Origin: Tolypocladium sp. Sup5 PDA-1
Lineage: Eukaryota; Ascomycota; Sordariomycetes; Hypocreales; Ophiocordycipitaceae
Reading direction: 5' to 3'
Assembly (NCBI GenBank): GCA_000750105.3
Contig: JPHH03000014.1
Location: 434,001 to 498,000, forward strand
DNA length: 64,000 nt
Position 1 is the first letter of the stretch, and each line of letters opens with the position of its first letter. Both the position numbers and the translations under genes were made by a program. Below the pieces are notes generated by a model that worked only from the letters and a program-made list of their open reading frames with translations, had not been told where the DNA came from and searched no databases. Below, piece by piece: positions 43,087-53,170 of the stretch.

Positions 43087-43459
43087 GGGTCTTTGTTGCA
43101 GGTTGGCATGGAGCTGGCAGGGGATATCCTCTCGCTGGGTGATGTAACATGGCGTGGCGTTCGAGTTCACGGACCGTCGCCCCCTAATGACCCGGCCAAC
43201 GACACATCACGGCGCCTCACACATCCGGCCACGCTATCAACCAGAAGACTATTCGAGCCTAAAAGATGATGCCATTAAAACACGGTTTTCCTATATGTTC
43301 TAGTCGCACAGAAACCGGGCAACACCAACAATGTGTGATACAAGAATGGCCGGATGCTTAAAAGAAAACAAAGTCACCGACCCCCGTAAGTCCGACGGCG
43401 CATGGTATACACGTCGCAAATATCCCGCCCCAGGAGACATTCCCATCACCGTCCCGCAT
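43087..43459. other. Intergenic
   Basis: 373 bp between the small Cys protein and the GH72 3' end; nothing recognised. Confidence 0.5.
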
Positions 43460-45192
43460 TTACAGGGCAACCATGCCGGCGCCGGCAAAGACGGCCACCA
43501 GCATGTACAGGCCGATGGTGTAGTCGCCGACGGAGAAGGCGCGGGCCATGGGGGCGCCAGGAGCTGCGAAGCTATCGCTGGTGCTGGTGGACTTGGCACC
43601 GCTGACGGGGGTAGTGGCCGTGGCGACCTGCTTGTTGATGTCGCTGGCCTTGGCCAGCTTGGAGTCGCACGACGAGTCCGACGCACCCTTCTGGATGTTG
43701 GCCTGGCCCTTGAAGTCGCACGAGGCGGCGGCCTTGTTGAGCTTGTTGTAGTAGGCGTCGAGGACGTAGTCGAGCTTGGCGCTGTCGGAGCACATGCTGT
43801 AGGCGCCGTAGACGCCCGTCGACGAGTTGCCGTTGATGGCGGTGCAAATCTCGGGGGCCTCGCCGCAGATGAAGCCGAACATGGCGCCGTACTTCTTGGG
43901 GTCGAGGCCCGAGTTCTGCACGCAGGAGCGGGACTTGACCATGCAGTCGCAGAGCGACGTGTCGGGGGCAGGGGGCAGAACAGAGTTGGCCTTCCAAGTC
44001 GAGGTCAGGGCGGGGCATGTCTGCAGCTTGGCGGACGGGTTGTACGAGTCGCGGTCAACGGCCTTGGGGGTGGCCTTGGTGACCTGCTTCTTGAGGGCGT
44101 CAAAGTCCTTGAGCTTGGTGGCCTTTTCGTTCTTGACCTCGACGAGACCTGGAGTGGAAACAAGATTAGCACTAATGCGTCAAAGAGGGGGGCGTAGCCT
44201 ATGCTTACCGTAGTCGTTGGCCTCCTGGAAGTACATGTAGACGATGCCGCCAGAGAAGACCTTGGTCATGTCGTCACCGTAGAGAGCCTCGGTCTCCTGG
44301 AAGACACGGTTTGCGGCGCCATCGGGCAGGTTGCAGCCATACTCGGCGAAGAAGACGGGGACGGAGTACTTCTCGAAGAACTTGATCTGGTCGTTATAGC
44401 CCGACTTGGCCATGCTGCTCTGGCCGCACCACGAGTAGATGTTGTAGCCCCAGTAGTCGATGGAATCCTCGACGGTTCCACAGTTGAAGTAGTCGGCAAT
44501 CTCCTGGCGGATGTCGGCGTCGTCGTTGGCAGCGTAGCCGACGCCCATCCAGCGCGAGTTCTTCTTGTTCTTGATGTAGGCCTTGGTGTCGCGGACGGCG
44601 GCCTTGACGTAGGCCGAGGCGCCCGTATTGGTCTTGTTGTTGCTGACCTCGTTGCCGGCGAAGAAGCCGATGACATTAGAGTACTGGCCCAGCTCGTCGA
44701 CGACCTTTTGGTAGCGGGTGAAGAGGTCCGTGTTCCACTGGGGGTTGTCGCGGTTGATGGACAGGCTGGGCTCGCCCAGATCCGAAATGACGTAGATGCC
44801 GGCATCCTGGAGCAGCTTCATGCAGCCCGAGTGGTCGGACTTGGGGTCGATGGCGTAGGTTCGGATCGTGTTGGTGCCGAGCTCCTTGAGGAGAGGCACA
44901 TCGCGCTTGCACCTGTCCTCGTCGGCGAGCGGGTCGACGAACTTGGTGGTCTTGTCGTTGGTGGCTCCGGCGGCGGCCGTGTCCTGCTGGTAGGCGACGC
45001 CCTTCATGAAGAACTGGGTGCCGTTCTTGTAGAAGAGCTTGGAGCCCTGGGAGAGGGTTAGCAACTCAATCGAGGCAACAGCGTCCCCCAGGCCGCGGCG
45101 TCACGAACCTTCATCTCAATGGGTGGCAGGTCAGCGGCCAGGACGCTCCCTGCCATGGCAAGGAGCGCCACGGACAGCTTGGTGAAGGCCAT
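43460..45192 (-). CDS. GH72 1,3-beta-glucanosyltransferase, GPI-anchored (Gel/Gas type with X8 domain)
   Basis: Three exons: 45109-45192, 44209-45046 and 43460-44148; joins in frame, 536 residues. Signal peptide at 1-19. GH72 catalytic domain with the acid/base Glu in FFAGNEVSN (Glu161) and the nucleophile Glu in FFAEYGCN (Glu263). After the second intron comes a Cys-rich X8/CBM43 module (CPALTSTWK, LCDCMVKSRSC, FGFICGEAPEIC, YSMCSD, SCDFKG), then a Ser/Thr-rich linker and a C-terminal hydrophobic tail (YTIGLYMLVAVFAGAG) for GPI attachment. The enzyme cuts and rejoins beta-1,3-glucan chains at the outer membrane face, elongating wall glucan. The second intron separates the catalytic and X8 modules. 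Confidence 0.96.
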
Positions 45193-46072
45193 GGTAGTGG
45201 CTGTGTTGGAAGATGTTGATGAAGATGCGTCCGGTTCAAAGAAAACGTATAAAGAGCTCTCTTTCTCTCTTCCTTAAGTCGTTCGCAAGTAGATATCTGG
45301 CGGTCCAACCAAGACGGGGCCGGCTAGAATCGAGCGAAGGCGTGGCGCGAGGTTGCAAAAAAAAACTTGTGTCCTTGAATGAGTGTCGGGAAGGGCGAGG
45401 CAAATATCCTCAATAAGATTGAAAAAAGAAGATGGGAAAGAGAAAACGATTCACGCCTCTATTCCCAGGAAACGAGTGTGTTTTGTCGAGGTTCAAAAGA
45501 GGAGCAGACAGGAGCCGGACACGATGGGGGCCAGCAATGAAATTAGAACCGCCAATCGCTAGCACCCCAGCACGGGCAGCGCACCCCAGCGCCAGGGCCT
45601 AGCACTAGCAGCCGCCAGGAGAAGCTCGTAAACGGGCCGCGACTCACTGATTCGAGGGCTCCAGCGCCCAGCCCCTGTTGATGGGACGGAGGCGCAGCAG
45701 GCCATTCATTCACAGGCAGGGGAGGGTGAAGCTTGTTTGGGACGATGCAGGACCGGCCGCGCCCAATCAACTGCACGTGTCGCGCGGCATCATCTCGTTA
45801 GGGCGGTTGGTAAAGCGGTGGTACCGTGCGCCAATCCGACGGTCCGCACGGTGGTGGCGGCTCGAGACTAGCAGCCCTGCTGCCTGTAGCCGCTCCTCCA
45901 TGGTGGCTATCTCGCTGAAACGTGCTAGTGCGGGACTTTTTGGCGCCAACAGGTGGATTGTGCGAGATCTCCGACGACACGGTAGAGCTGCCGTGTGGAA
46001 TAGGGGCTCGTTCTCCACTGGCTTCACCCACCGGACATCCACTAATATACATACTCGTAGGTCCTCGTACTG
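45193..46072. other. Intergenic, GH72 promoter and left flank of transposon
   Basis: Pyrimidine-rich leader near 45.2-45.3 kb fits the GH72 5' UTR. No other ORF supported. Confidence 0.5.
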
Positions 46073-46074
46073 TA

Positions 46075-46103
46075 CGGAGGTCGCTTTCAAAATAGTTGTC
46101 CAG
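46075..46103 (+). repeat. Left terminal inverted repeat of the transposon
   Basis: 29 bp beginning CGGAGGTCGC and ending GTTGTCCAG; identical to the reverse complement of 47588-47616. Confidence 0.95.
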
Positions 46104-46256
46104 ACAGGGGGGCAAATCCCTGCTCGAATCCCTGTTCAATTGATTGAATCCCTGCACGTAAGGGCGGTGAATCGTGCTAGGAACCACCGCACATATTTTG
46201 TAAGGTAACTTTCCCCTCCTCATTCGTGTAAACCACGCATCTTGTTCCCAATCGCC

Positions 46257-47573
46257 ATGGCCCCAACTCAAGATATCGCAACGAGGGCCTTTGTGCTTGG
46301 GCTAAAGTGTTGCGGCACGAGTACTACTGAGGCTGCCTCTATCTCGGGGGTCTCTATCCGTCAGGTCAACCGTATCTATGCTAGGGCACTTAAGCGTGGA
46401 TTCGATCCAAGCTGCCGGCCCGTGAATATCAAGGATGACTTTGTTAAGGATGAACCTCGCCCCGGGCGCCCGTCGAAGCAAACGAAAGAAATGCAAGAGA
46501 AGATCGTGAGCAAGGTCCGCCGCGATAGGTATGGGAGAGAAAAGACGTGCGCTGATATCTCTGGGGAGCTTAGTGCTGAGGGGATTCCCGTTTCCTCTGT
46601 TACGGTGTGGCGGGTTATGAAAAAGCTCGGGTATAATAAGACGAAGCCGACGAGGAAGCCTAGATTATCGAAGAAGATGAGAACGGATCGTCTACGCTGG
46701 TGCCTTGAGCGTAAGGACTGGACCCTTGAGGATTGGAAGAATGTTATTTGGTCTGACGAGACCTCCGTCGTCTTACTCCATCGCAGAGGCAGCTATCGCG
46801 TTTGGCGGAAGAGCGACGAGGCGTTCGTAAAGAGCTGCATTCGTGAGCGATGGAAAGGCTCTTCTGAATTTATGTTCTGGGGTTGCTTTTCCTATGATCG
46901 GAAGGGCCCTGCGCATTGCTGGTCTCCGGAGACTGCGCAAGAGAAGAAAGCCGCTACGGAAACGATCGAGAAGATGAACGAAGAGCTCGAGTCTGCCGCA
47001 AAGGAGAAATGGGAGCTTGAGAATTCGATGAGACGATTGAACCTACGCCAACTTCCTGGAAAGAAACCCTCGTGGCGATGGAATTCAAAAAACGGCAAGC
47101 TCACACGCCGCAAGGGGTCAGGGATCGATTGGTATCAGTACCAGAAGAAGATCCTTATCCCGAAGCTCTTCCCTTTTGCGAAGGAATGCGCAACGGACCG
47201 GCCGGGCACGCTCGTTCAAGAAGACAAGGCTCCGGCACACAGTCATTACATCCAGCAGCAGGTCTATGACCTTCATCAAATCCAACGACTCCTTTGGTGC
47301 GGCAACTCTCCCGATCTCAACGCAATTGAGCCAGCCTGGCCTTGGATGAAGAGACGCACTACGAGCAAGGGGGCCCCGAAGAACCGGCAAGAAGCTATTA
47401 CGGCTTGGAACGCCGCATGGAAAGAGCTGCCGCAAGACCGTATCCAAGCTTGGATTGAGAGAATCCTAAGGCATGTACAAATGATAATGGAGCTTGAGGG
47501 AGGAAACGAGTACAAGGAAGGCAGGGGACTAACCCCTGCTAAATTAGGTGGGGGCGTTCCTAATATAGCTTAG
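46257..47573 (+). CDS. Tc1/mariner transposase (DDE type)
   Basis: Intronless, 438 residues from the ATG at 46257. N-terminal helix-turn-helix regions for repeat binding (VLGLKCCGTSTTEAASISG; SVTVWRVMKKLGY) are followed by a basic Arg/Lys/Pro stretch. The catalytic core has the first Asp in VIWSDETSV, the second in LVQEDKAPAHSHY and the Glu in NSPDLNAIEPAWPWMK, so the triad is complete. An insertion of about 80 residues with a charged coiled-coil lies between the first two acids. It ends 43 bp inside the right terminus. It could encode active enzyme; mobility was not tested. Confidence 0.95.
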   Translation: MAPTQDIATRAFVLGLKCCGTSTTEAASISGVSIRQVNRIYARALKRGFDPSCRPVNIKDDFVKDEPRPGRPSKQTKEMQEKIVSKVRRDRYGREKTCADISGELSAEGIPVSSVTVWRVMKKLGYNKTKPTRKPRLSKKMRTDRLRWCLERKDWTLEDWKNVIWSDETSVVLLHRRGSYRVWRKSDEAFVKSCIRERWKGSSEFMFWGCFSYDRKGPAHCWSPETAQEKKAATETIEKMNEELESAAKEKWELENSMRRLNLRQLPGKKPSWRWNSKNGKLTRRKGSGIDWYQYQKKILIPKLFPFAKECATDRPGTLVQEDKAPAHSHYIQQQVYDLHQIQRLLWCGNSPDLNAIEPAWPWMKRRTTSKGAPKNRQEAITAWNAAWKELPQDRIQAWIERILRHVQMIMELEGGNEYKEGRGLTPAKLGGGVPNIA

Positions 47574-47587
47574 CGGTAGTTTCAGCG

Positions 47588-47616
47588 CTGGACAACTATT
47601 TTGAAAGCGACCTCCG
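47588..47616 (-). repeat. Right terminal inverted repeat of the transposon
   Basis: 29 bp beginning CTGGACAAC and ending ACCTCCG; perfect match to the left repeat in inverted orientation. Confidence 0.95.
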
Positions 47617-47618
47617 TA

Positions 47619-48345
47619 CAGACTACGAGTACTCGCTTCGAGGCGTGGCGCCCGTGGCGTGTCGACGACGTTGATGCGATCCACGGGGATCCGACAGATT
47701 GACAGTTTCCGAGGTCCACACGAGGGCGAATTGGCCGGTTGATCACGATCATTATCATTTAAGCCCGCGTGCGCCAACAATTGCTGGCATAAACGACTGC
47801 GACTGATTAGGCATCTATCCCACAAACCGAGGAGGTGCCAAGTCCCAGCAATTACGCGTCGCTCCACAGCATCCATCGTCCGTCCAGCACCGCCTCTGTC
47901 AATTCTCACCGCGCCGACAATTTACTTTCATCAAGAATGCTTCTCGGCGAGCCTTGGCTCCCGACGCGGGCTGCTTTTGTTTTGTTTCTCTGTCTCCCGC
48001 GTGTGCCCAGAGCCAAGCGTGGCTTCACGTCTTGAGACCTGCCTCTTCCGGCTGTGAGGGCTCTGCTGGACGCTGCGCTTTGATGCGGCTTGGGCTGTCT
48101 TTCGGCTGGGCTGCTCTCGCCGTAGCTGTTGAAGCAATCAAGCAACGCGGGGAGATTGCCTTTTTTCCTCCCCCGGACCGATCGGCTCTCATCTGCCGTG
48201 CTGCTGTTCCTTGCCCTGAGCGCCGTTGTATGCCGTTTCAACCGTATCGGTTGGCTTGGTGTTGTTTCTGCCGCACATCCGCTCGATAATGGTCTTTTGT
48301 CGCCATGACCGCAGCAAAAGTCAAGTAGCCCAGGGGCTGAGAGAT
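47619..48345. other. Intergenic
   Basis: Right flank of the transposon. A 165-codon minus-strand frame (47906-48403) overlaps the small ORF at 48346 in another frame and has no support. Confidence 0.45.
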
Positions 48346-48525
48346 TCAACGTCCCCGGATCTTGTAGTAGACGTTGCCGACGCCGTACATGACTTGATCC
48401 CACATCTGGTGAGTCTTTCGCCAGAGCCCGCCCTGCTGCTGCTGCTGCTGCTGCTCTTGTCGTTGTTCAGGGCGATCCTGCGGCTCAGTATGGTAGTGCC
48501 CGTCGTGGTAGTACAGCCGAGTCAT
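48346..48525 (-). CDS. Small ORF of 59 residues with Gln run and conserved-looking C-terminus
   Basis: The ATG at 48525 has a good context (GAGACAATGACT) after an A-rich leader. The peptide starts MTRLYYHDGHYHTEPQDR, has seven consecutive Gln (CAG repeats), then GGLWRKTHQMWDQVMYGVGN and ends VYYKIRGR. The tryptophan- and tyrosine-rich, basic C-terminal half is unlike random sequence and could be an amphipathic or membrane-associated segment. No signal peptide, no cysteine, no known domain. Too short to prove by eye; an upstream exon is not excluded. Confidence 0.5.
   Translation of the reverse strand: MTRLYYHDGHYHTEPQDRPEQRQEQQQQQQQGGLWRKTHQMWDQVMYGVGNVYYKIRGR
48433..48453. repeat. CTG/CAG microsatellite, 7 units
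   Basis: Codes the Gln run of the small minus-strand ORF. Confidence 0.9.
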
Positions 48526-49599
48526 TGTCTCGTTGGTTTTGAGTGCTGTTTGCGTTTCGTTTCAGGTGTTCGCAAGGCGTGGTTTGAGATGCCGAGGCGC
48601 TTTATGCTTATTCTCACACACACCTTTACCTGACGCGAAACGACCATGTCTTTACTAGGCAACGGGGCTATTCTCCTCCGTCGTCGTTAGAGCAGACAGG
48701 GCGCAGCCGAACAGGCGCCGCCTGCCCCGGCGCAGTGTGACCTCCGCCCCGGCGCAGTGTGACCTCCGCCCCCCCAAACACTAGCCCCGATCAGCTGCGC
48801 CAGACCACCGGAGGCTCGGCGTGCACACCCGGCGCCCCCGTGCTGGTGTCACCTGTCGTCTGCATCTGCTGGGTGATGGAATGCAGCGCTGCTGGACTTG
48901 CCTGCCTGAGCTTCCCCTACCGTGCTGCAAAACCCGTGCTGAGCGGTTTGGCAGTTGACAGCTGACAGACAACAGCCTGGGCTGTCTTGGACTACCAACT
49001 AACGAAGCTGATCATGCATGCAGATGATGATCATCGCGTCCTGTGCTTGATCGGCGTGCGTCTGGCTGCGAGGCTGTTCGACCTGTCACTGCCACTGCGC
49101 GATGCTGCATATCTTCATGTCGGCAGTCTACGGTCACTGCCGACCTGTCGTATGTACACGCGGCCCCTGGCATCGTCGGCCGAGAGTAACTCCGGCAGGT
49201 CATGGAAATATTCAACGTGCCAATATTTCGCATTCCAGCAAGTAATCCTACTCCGTAACAATACAGCAAAGTCTATCGTGCGGTCGAGACACAAACCCCA
49301 TCCGCAACCCTCCTTTTCTAGAGACTTGTCGCATGGGTCGTCAGTTTTCGGGAGAGCGGTCAGGCACAGGAACTCCGGTAGCGGCACGAGACCCCATCCA
49401 CGAGCCACAGCTTCTCCCGCATTTATTCTCAATATGCCCGTTACTGCCCGCGAAAGGGCATACTCGCGACCCAAGAAGGCCCGAGTAAGTTGGCTGCTTA
49501 GGTCTGACAGGCTATTGGCGTAATTATTCCTCTAAATAGCGTGGTTCCTCACTTGGCCGCTCTTGGGTCGTGGATCGAGAGAGGATGCCAGCCGCCGTG
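48526..49599. other. Intergenic with short tandem duplication
   Basis: GC-rich, no supported gene. Includes the 22-bp tandem repeat listed below. A short frame starting MPVTARERAYSRPKKAR at 49434 runs into GTAAGT but no continuation could be established. Confidence 0.4.
48724..48767. repeat. 22-bp tandem duplication
   Basis: Two identical copies of a unit beginning GCCCCGGCGCAG and ending TGACCTCC, head to tail, followed by a GCCCCCC partial copy. Confidence 0.95.
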
Positions 49600-50676
49600 T
49601 CAGGCAGTCCACGGTGAATGTCCTGCTCCATGGCTGGCCCCCTTGCAAGAACTCCTCGTCGAAAAGGCAAGATAAGTCTTGAGGAGCCTGAACACATCGT
49701 TTTCTCAGCAGTCGGGCAAGCTCTTGCTCAGGTGCACCCACAGCAACGAGGAGTGATAGGGGTAGCTCGTCTCCCGCATGTTGCCCAGGTCGGCGAGCAA
49801 CCATTGCGTGGTATTCTCTAGACCTAGTCCTTGGCCAGGCGACCCGAGAAAGAGGTTGTCCGGCTTGATGTCGTCGTGGCAGAGATCGAGTTCATTGTGC
49901 ATCACCCGCGGTGCGTTGAACAGCTTGTTCAACGAAGGTCGAAAGAGAGTATCGAGGTCGCGCGCCGCGTAGCTGGTCGAAGACTGCGCAGCCTCCTCCC
50001 AAGGCACTGAAGGTTCCGAACGGCATGTATGGCGTGACAAAGTGCCATCCCGCGACATCCTCATCCATCGACGGCGCGAGGAAGTAGTCGACAACGGGGA
50101 GGAAGTCGGAGCCAGGGGCCAGGCGGTCCTCAGCCAGACCGCCGAGAACAGGCGATGCCCGAGATCTCAGTTGGCCAGCTAATCTCGAGCTCTGCCCAGG
50201 GGATGCAATTTTTGAATGGGGCGTTGTGCGTGTTGTACATCTTGATAACGCAGTTCCGGTAGGTAAATGCCTCGCCCTCGAAGCCGGATGCCAGTTGCTG
50301 CCACTCGCCGCGGTTGGCCATCAACTCGTCTCGTGAATATCCATCGCCGGCTCGCCAGCTTCGCTTCCTGGTCCGGTGAGAGGCGTGTGTACAGCGTCGG
50401 TCCGTACTTGTCGAACAGCGTCTGGCGGTGTTGGTGAACCGACTCCAGGAGATGGAACTCTCTCAGTACCAGGAACATGGCAATGGCCAGCGGCAGCCAT
50501 TTTGCGATGGGTGACCTGCGGCGCAGTATCGTGTGCCACTGCAAGTGAAGGGAACGCTGGTTTCCTTGCCAATTTTGCCGTCTTCCTGCTTCAAGGGCCA
50601 GCCTGCGAGAAGGCTGCTGCATCAGGTAGCAGATGATGGAGAAACCTCGCACTTTACAGGTCGCAGAGTCATCCAT
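49600..50676 (-). pseudogene. Decayed protein-kinase-like gene (fungal membrane-anchored kinase family)
   Basis: Kinase pieces lie in order but in three frames. From the 5' end: a hydrophobic helix (WLPLAIAMFLVL), then SPDQEAKLASRRWIFTR; a frame change near 50330; the N-lobe MANRGEWQQLASGFEGEAF and CVIKMYN, WPTEIS; a change near 50160; VLGGLAEDR and DFLPVVDYFLAPSMDEDV, GWHFVTPYMPFGTF; a change near 50000; then FRPSLNKLF, LCHDDIKPDNLFL (catalytic loop) and LLADLGNMRE (DFG equivalent). A TGA at 49705-49707 falls where CGA (Arg) would fit, followed by ENDVFRLLKTYLAF in the same frame. At least three frame breaks and one nonsense codon mean it cannot make a kinase. Introns do not explain the breaks, as the pieces adjoin. 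Confidence 0.75.
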
Positions 50677-51667
50677 TTATCGTCGACTGCCTGCCACGAA
50701 GCGAGAGTGGGACGTTGCACTGGCCGTCTTTGGCCAATGTGCCTTGTCCAAAATGTCCCCTGGGCCTTGCGAGCCAACCGTTCCAGTGCATCTTGGCAGT
50801 GCTGATGGACTGTGCTGCATGCTGCATGCTGCAAGCGCACTTCACTCTGGAAGACGAGGAAATCTCTTCAGAGAATATCCTTCTCTGGGATTATAGCAGT
50901 CATGCAAGTGCAGCTCCAAGGCCCCCGTGCGTCTGTCTTGTCGTGACGTCACAACGCTCAATGCTAGCTCTACTCGGAAGAACAAATCTGATTCATCTTG
51001 CAAACGCCCCTGTTGGAGCTGTCTAGAACCAAAGGAGGCTCAAGATGATGAATGAAGTGTGTGTGCAAGAGGGAAGAGCCTGCAAGCTGGGTACGGCCCT
51101 GCGAGCTGGGCTTTGACCCGTGGAGCGAGGCTGCAACCTGAGGCAGAACCTCAACAGGAGCCGCCTCGCGTCCTTCCACGAAGCTTCACCGAACGCCGTT
51201 CTGCATCATTAGTGGCCGTTTCGCGGTGAGGCCTCGGTGAGCCAACTGCCGGTGATGAGATCGAGATCCGTCCGCTCGGCCTCCAGATACGGCGCCAGTG
51301 CACGCCAACCAAGGCAAGCTACCTGCATCCACTACAAGTGGCATTCTGATGGCTCCAGATGATGTAATGGCTCACAACCATCAAGCAGAAGCCGTCCGCC
51401 GTGGCCTAGCTGGGACTCGTTCGGCGCAGCTTGCAAAGGACTTGACGTCTTGGTCCGCCTCGAGTACGTCAGATGTTCGACGTGATGTCATGGCCGTCTC
51501 ATTCTTGGGTGTATATGAGCCAGCTTGTGTGGGAGAGTGCAAGCTTAAACTTGATCATCCACAGGACCATCATTTGAATTGATCTAATTCAACAAGTCCC
51601 ATCATCTTTGACAAAGTCTCACGACCACAGAAACATCACCGAAAGACACAGATCTCCAGGAAACACA
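50677..51667. other. Intergenic
   Basis: About 1 kb, no gene supported. It has one TGACGTCA palindrome at 50944-50951 and a TGCATGCTGCATGCTGC short repeat near 50816. Confidence 0.5.
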
Positions 51668-52251
51668 ATGTCTTCTGTTCAAGACCGCAAGGCTCCCAGC
51701 TCTGGGACCAAGGTGCGTTTCTGTCATCTCGAGCTGAGTAACTTCTTCATTAAAGATGGCCTTCTGTTGACATGGCTTCTCAGGTTGACCCTGGCCGCAA
51801 CGCTCCCGTCACACAGGAGGGTGCTGGCTTCGTCGCCTCCGAGTCTCTCGCCGCCGAGTCCTACAGAGAGGGTGGAAAGTTTTCTGACAACCGTGATGCT
51901 CAGCCTGAGAAAACTTCGTCCAACGCAGGCATGAGGTCGGGCCGCTCGGAGAACACGTCAAGTGGCAACGGGGCTACCGCGCCCGGATACGTCGTCGACC
52001 AGTACCTCACCGACCCCAGCGGCCCGCATGGCAAGAACTTGACGGAAGGCGGGTTTGATGACTCCAGGATCACGGACGGCCTCAAGAAGGCACTCAACTC
52101 TGAGCCGGGATCCATGGACGACCCCAGCAGACTGGCTGAGGCGAAATTTGCGCGAAATCGAGCTGCAGGACCGAGTGTTGCTAGCCGCAAGGATGCGAAG
52201 TTGTCGACCGGAACTGCGTTTGATGGCTTGGACCGAGAGACCTCTTCGTAG
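51668..52251 (+). CDS. Small hydrophilic hypothetical protein
   Basis: Exons 51668-51712 and 51784-52251; the 71-bp intron (GTGCGT to TCAG) gives 170 residues. It is strongly polar, rich in Gly, Ser, Asp, Asn and Lys, with no cysteine-rich or membrane part: MSSVQDRKAPSSG at the start, then SYREGGKFSDN, GYVVDQYLTDPSGPHGKNL, GGFDDSRITDGLKKAL and SRLAEAKFARNRA. Small hydrophilic proteins of this look are widespread in ascomycetes and some are stress- or spore-associated; function is unknown here. The 15-codon first exon is typical of such fungal genes. The leader before the ATG is CA-rich, which supports the start. Confidence 0.75.
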
Positions 52252-52888
52252 AGGGGATATGAGAGGCGTCGTTTACGGCTTGGGAACCGCAGCTTGAATC
52301 TCGTGATGAGAGCATGACCTGACCTGTACTTCGTACATATGTATTTATGCATCGCTGGCACTGAAATGCATGATACTTGACCATTCAATCATCCGGTTCT
52401 TGAATACACGCCGCGGCCAGGCATTCACATGGGCCGGCATATGATTGATGCTGAATAGGTGGCACCGCAGACGCGCGCACGGCTTACACGGCGGTTTTTA
52501 TATGGCAGCCTGATGCCCATCCTGGGTGGTTTGCGTCGCACCGACACCCCTGTCCAGGCCACCACCATCTCAGATGGCAACGACGTCTAGGCATCAGCAT
52601 TCGGCGGACAAGGTTATATCGACGACGGCTGCAGACACATCTTACAGCCCTAGCCGCGCCCATCATGAACAAGCCTGGAACGGAGCAGCTCGGCGCTGTC
52701 GTGATGACTACTGGCCTGCAGTGGGTTGAGATGGCCGTCAACCTCGCCTGGAGACATGTCGCTGACCTTGGCACAGTTGCACATATCTCCTGCTACTCGT
52801 GCACGCTTGCGTGTCTTTATATCGGCAAAGCCGTCACCGCTGGTCGCGGACATCGCGCGTAGAGGCGTGCAACGACAAGATCCTCAAC
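52252..52888. other. Intergenic
   Basis: Contains GTACTTCGTAC at 52326-52336. A plus frame at 52665 is not supported. Confidence 0.45.
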
Positions 52889-53170
52889 ATGGCGCCTGAA
52901 GGTACCCGAGGAGCGGCGCCGAATCGGCCAGACAGGCCATCATCCCGAGAGACCACAACCAGCCCAAATGAATCTCCTTTACGGGGGAAAGCGTCGACGA
53001 TACCGATGGCGGTGCCGCACCCCGACTACGTCCCTGATGAGCAGGAACTGGAGAGGCGGCGGCTGGGCGAGGCACAACCACAAGTCGTGCCGACAGAGGT
53101 CATATTGAACAAGTTTTACGTCGCGAGGACGAGGACGGACACGGGGTCGCGCCAGGCGATTCAGCGATAA
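52889..53170 (+). CDS. Possible small hypothetical protein
   Basis: 93 residues, intronless. Polar and Pro/Arg-rich: MAPEGTRGAAPNRPDRPSSR, then AVPHPDYVPDEQELERRRLG and VPTEVILNKFYVARTRTDTG. The ATG has A at -3. No domain, signal or membrane segment. The middle part looks protein-like, but the short length leaves real doubt. Confidence 0.35.
   Translation: MAPEGTRGAAPNRPDRPSSRETTTSPNESPLRGKASTIPMAVPHPDYVPDEQELERRRLGEAQPQVVPTEVILNKFYVARTRTDTGSRQAIQR

Larger units (their letters stand above)
46075..47616 (+). mobile_element. Tc1/mariner-type DNA transposon, complete
   Basis: 1542 bp, bounded by perfect 29-bp terminal inverted repeats and by a TA dinucleotide on each side (46073-46074 and 47617-47618), the target duplication typical of the superfamily. 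The outside bases CTG and CAG make the site a CTGTACAG-like palindrome. It carries one uninterrupted transposase gene. The identical ends and lack of stop codons suggest a recent insertion and no visible repeat-induced point mutation. Confidence 0.95.

Noticed and set aside
49434..49500. Short frame MPVTARERAYSRPKKAR before GTAAGT
   Set aside because: Looks protein-like, but no second exon with a coherent reading could be found.
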